A stretch of 64,000 nt of DNA. Origin: Planctellipticum variicoloris. GTDB taxonomy: Bacteria; Planctomycetota; Planctomycetia; Planctomycetales; Planctomycetaceae. Below, one piece after another: positions 61,300 to 64,000 of the stretch. The translations under genes were made by a program, and so were the position numbers. Under the pieces are notes generated by a model, which worked only from the letters and a program-made list of their open reading frames with translations, was not told where the DNA came from and did no database searches. The DNA lies in contig NZ_CP130886.1 in the NCBI RefSeq assembly GCF_030622045.1, forward strand, positions 7,014,001-7,078,000, in the 5' to 3' direction. Numbering within the stretch: position 1 is the stretch's first letter; every line of letters starts with the position of its first letter.

Positions 61300-63627
61300 T
61301 CAACGACGAACACGCGAGCCACGAACTACCAGCGACACTCGAAAACCGAGGTAGTAGTTACGGAACGCCGGGACGTTGGTGAGGCGATTCGACGACCGGC
61401 AGTCGGAGGCGGAGTGGTGCCAACTGCCGCCCCGGTACACGCGCTTGGAACCGGCGGAAAAAGGGCTGATTGGGTCAACCGCGGGTTTCTCGTGGAATTG
61501 ACGATCGGAGGCCGCATCCCAACCGTCCTGCACCCATTCCCAGATATTGCCGTGCATGTCGGACAGCCTGAACGGATTCGCCTTCAACTCGCCCGCCGCG
61601 TGTGTCCGATCCCCCGAGTTCTTAACGAACCAACCGGCCGGCAACAAGTCTTCATCTTTGCCGCCAATCCAGTATTTTTCCGCGGTGCCAGCGCGGCAAG
61701 CGAACTCCCATTCCGCCTCGCTGGGGAGGCGGTAACCGGTCCCGTCCAGCGGCGTGATCGTACGACCGGACCGGAAGTAGAACGGCGCGAGTTTCTCCTG
61801 CTTGCTCAGCCTGGTGCAGAACTCGGCCGCGTCATTCCAACTCACCATTTCGACCGGATGCTCTGCCGTCTCCAGTCCGGCGATCGCGTTTTTTCCAGCA
61901 CCCATCGGTGAGAAATAGGACGGGTTCACGCCCATCACTTTTTCGTATTCGGCCTGTGTCACTTCATTCACGCCCAAATAGATCGGTTGCGTCAGGATCA
62001 CCGTGTGCTGCGGGGCTTCCGACTTGATGCGCTGATCCTGAAGCTTGTCGTTCGGATCAGCGTTCTTGAGGGCCGCTGCGATCTCCTCCGGCGTGCTCCC
62101 CATCGTGAACTCCGCCGGCGGGATCAGCACGAACTTCATGCCCAGCGTGTTCGTGTACTCGACTTCGATCTGCAAGTACTTCGCCCAGTCCTCCTGATGT
62201 TTCTTCGCCTGGGCCGCATCAAACGGCGCAACCGCCGGGGCCGGGGCGTCCGCCGGCCAGCCCTGCCAGCCGATGGTTTCCGGCGGCTTCACCGCCGTGT
62301 CCTTGATCGGCGAGGGAGTGCGAGGACTGGTTGTGTCCAACTGGGACGTTTTCTTCCCGCTGTTCATCAGGGCGAACCCGATTACCGCTGTCACAGTGAG
62401 GACGCCTCCGATCGGTTTCCACCGCGCTCCCCGGTCGGTCGATCTCGCTGGTGGAAAGTTCCGTGTTTCCGCGACGCGGGGGCTTCCCTTGACGCAAGTC
62501 ACTTGGCCCTGATGCTGCAATTCGCTCTCGCAACGAGCCAGCAGGTCTGCCAGTTCCTGAGCCGTCTGGTACCGATCTTCCCGTTTCTTTTCGAGCAGCT
62601 TGAAGATGATCGTTTCCAGCCAGCCGGGAATCCCCGGCAGCACGTCATCCAGGGGCCGCGGCGTGTCTTCGCAGACCCGCTTTAGGACGGCCACGGTGTT
62701 GGCCGCGCGAAACGGGGGGCGACCGCTCGCCATTTGGTACAGGACGCTCCCCAGGCTGAAAAGGTCGGCCCGATGGTCGAGTGTTTCCCCCCGCGCCTGC
62801 TCGGGAGCCATGTACATCGGAGTCCCGGCAATCAGGCCGCTGGAGGTCATGGTGGCATCATCGACCGCGCGGGCCAGCCCGAAGTCGGAGATCTTCGCCC
62901 GCTCGGCGGAACCGCCCGCAAGCAGAATATTGGACGGCTTGATATCGCGATGGATCAGCTTCGCGCCGTGTGCCGCGGCCAGACCGGCGGCGACCTGCTG
63001 GCCGATCCGCAGGATCTCCTGGGTTTCGAACGGCCCCCGCGCATCCATCCGCTGCTGGAGCGTCTGGCCGCGAATGCATTCCATCACCAGGTAGGGAATC
63101 GGCTCCTCTTCCACCGCGTGGATGGCTACGATGTTTTCGTGCATGACGGCGGCGGCCGTACGGGCTTCGCGCAGGAACCGCTGGCGAGGGGGCGATGTCG
63201 CGGCCAACTCGGGATTCATTAGCTTGATCGCCACCACCCGGTGCAACTTCTCATCGAACGCCTTGGCGACAATGCCAAACGCACCGCGACCGAGAATCGC
63301 CTCGATCTCGTAGTGCCCCAGCCGTCCCAGCCAGCCCGGCCGCTCGGCCGACTTCAGGTACTTGAGGAACTCTGCCTCGCCCGAGGCCCGCTCGGCGGCG
63401 GAATCGCCGCCGGTCTCCGAAGGTTGCGTGGCGATGGTTTGAGCCACTGAGTCATTGGCTGCGACGGGGGTCTCAAGGAATTGGCTGGTCTGGGCGTGGG
63501 TTTTGAGCAGGGCCTCGACCTGCGCGAGAAGTGCGGCATCGGTCCCGCAGGCCTGTTCCACATAGTCGGTGCGCTGGGCCGAATCGGCGAACTCGATGGC
63601 CGCCAGAAAAATGTCGCGTTCGTTCAT
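61300..63627 (-). CDS. Ser/Thr kinase fused to FGE-like (SUMF1) domain
   Basis: A 775-residue protein. A short N-terminal helical region leads to a Hanks kinase domain (about 106-370) with GRGAFG (113-118), Lys135, HRD (226-228), DFG (248-250) and APE (274-276). One transmembrane segment is at about 405-421. The C-terminal periplasmic part (about 495-768) is an FGE-sulfatase domain with FVLIPPAEFTMGS, VSWNDAAEFCTRLS, YRLPSEAEWEFACRAGT, DMHGNIWEWVQD and VYRGGSWHHSASDCRSSNR. Real FGE has two catalytic cysteines near that last motif; only Cys743 is present here. It probably binds a ligand or protein rather than converting sulfatase Cys. The partner sigma gene lies upstream on the same strand, 140 bases away. 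Confidence 0.92.
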   Translation of the reverse strand: MNERDIFLAAIEFADSAQRTDYVEQACGTDAALLAQVEALLKTHAQTSQFLETPVAANDSVAQTIATQPSETGGDSAAERASGEAEFLKYLKSAERPGWLGRLGHYEIEAILGRGAFGIVAKAFDEKLHRVVAIKLMNPELAATSPPRQRFLREARTAAAVMHENIVAIHAVEEEPIPYLVMECIRGQTLQQRMDARGPFETQEILRIGQQVAAGLAAAHGAKLIHRDIKPSNILLAGGSAERAKISDFGLARAVDDATMTSSGLIAGTPMYMAPEQARGETLDHRADLFSLGSVLYQMASGRPPFRAANTVAVLKRVCEDTPRPLDDVLPGIPGWLETIIFKLLEKKREDRYQTAQELADLLARCESELQHQGQVTCVKGSPRVAETRNFPPARSTDRGARWKPIGGVLTVTAVIGFALMNSGKKTSQLDTTSPRTPSPIKDTAVKPPETIGWQGWPADAPAPAVAPFDAAQAKKHQEDWAKYLQIEVEYTNTLGMKFVLIPPAEFTMGSTPEEIAAALKNADPNDKLQDQRIKSEAPQHTVILTQPIYLGVNEVTQAEYEKVMGVNPSYFSPMGAGKNAIAGLETAEHPVEMVSWNDAAEFCTRLSKQEKLAPFYFRSGRTITPLDGTGYRLPSEAEWEFACRAGTAEKYWIGGKDEDLLPAGWFVKNSGDRTHAAGELKANPFRLSDMHGNIWEWVQDGWDAASDRQFHEKPAVDPISPFSAGSKRVYRGGSWHHSASDCRSSNRLTNVPAFRNYYLGFRVSLVVRGSRVRR

Positions 63628-63767
63628 GATGTCGTCCCGCTATCAAGTACACCGACCAGGACGTCGTCGAGGTCAATGGATAATCAGGAAAGCCCGTCTG
63701 AAAATCCGTGGCGCTTTTCGGGGATCAATTGCGCCAACAAAATGGAGACGTACTTTGACAAATTTGA

Positions 63768-64000
63768 TCACCAAGAATCAGTAAGCTCCCGCTGGATTTC
63801 CCGCAGCAGCCACGCCTTGGCGTAAGCCCAGATTCGATCAGCAGTTCGGGATGGCAGCTCCAGGGCCTGGGCAGCGTCAGCAAGCGACAAACCGACGAAA
63901 TACCGAAGTTTGACCAGTTGGCAGGCAACGGCGTCGACCTGCTCAAAACGGCCGAGCGCGTCGTCGAGGATTTCGAGAAGGCCGTCCTCCTTGGCAACCG
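63768..64000 (-). CDS. ECF-type sigma factor, 5' end outside window
   Basis: The reading frame on the minus strand, open from the window edge to the stop at 63768-63770, encodes [20 protein letters not shown], then [40 protein letters not shown] and QRELTDSW. This is the region 4 helix-turn-helix of an ECF sigma factor of the planctomycetal type often paired with kinases. The N-terminal region 2 lies beyond the window. It is directly upstream of the kinase-FGE fusion gene, the second sigma/kinase pair in this window. Confidence 0.85.
   Translation of the reverse strand, partial: VAKEDGLLEILDDALGRFEQVDAVACQLVKLRYFVGLSLADAAQALELPSRTADRIWAYAKAWLLREIQRELTDSW

Overview
This window is high-GC DNA from a member of the Planctomycetota, most likely the order Planctomycetales; I cannot place it to genus. 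The lineage call rests on co-occurring families: a DUF1559 pseudopilin-like protein, a DUF1501 Tat-exported protein, an FGly-type sulfatase, Ser/Thr kinases paired with ECF sigma factors, a kinase fused to an FGE-like domain, secreted ThuA and SMP-30 proteins, and a DUF1559-linked small lipoprotein. No rRNA, tRNA, CRISPR array or intact mobile element was found. The sequence is so GC-rich that many very long antisense open frames are spurious.

Layout. 1-9.6 kb: housekeeping and envelope genes (DUF1294 protein, small membrane protein, ROK kinase, HEAT lipoprotein, ObgE, aldose epimerase, a lone CBS fragment, a coiled-coil lipoprotein, a globin-coupled diguanylate cyclase). 9.9-16.5 kb: a co-directional run of ECF sigma factor, Ser/Thr kinase, secreted CotH-type kinase with Gly/Pro-rich repeats, VTC-type polyphosphate polymerase and DUF4956 membrane protein. 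16.5-20.5 kb: ClC/CBS channel, secreted esterase, ThuA protein. 20.5-27.4 kb: an accessory-looking stretch with DUF1559 protein and its lipoprotein, two polytopic glycosyltransferase-like proteins, and a graveyard of a serine-hydrolase tail, a decayed IS1380-type transposase and a TPR fragment. 27.6-34.9 kb: sulfatase, SMP-30/esterase fusion, M3 peptidase and a GT39-type protein. 35-43.6 kb: HemQ, a conserved small protein, acetamidase, Skp-like chaperone, LpxC, XseB, a TolB-like protein and DUF1501. 43.6-50.6 kb: a minus-strand transglutaminase / circularly permuted ATP-grasp plus alpha-E / transglutaminase-DUF2126 cluster. 50.9-60.7 kb: GNAT, exported methyltransferase, SthA, nucleotide-sugar dehydrogenase, PepF-like M3 peptidase, GATase-like protein, PPi-type phosphofructokinase and a tandem-SIS protein. 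60.7-64 kb: a reverse-transcriptase remnant and a second ECF sigma/kinase pair, the kinase carrying a C-terminal FGE-like domain.

How the genes work together. The best candidate for an incompletely described system is the 9.9-16.5 kb run, which puts transcriptional control, protein phosphorylation, a secreted atypical kinase and polyphosphate synthesis in one co-directional block. The 43.6-50.6 kb cluster matches a widely conserved but biochemically uncharacterised peptide-ligase/transglutaminase system. Skp-like OmpH and LpxC side by side indicate a lipid A-containing outer membrane. Three families of about 80-90 bp palindromic elements are scattered between genes, and one has been captured as coding sequence at gene ends.
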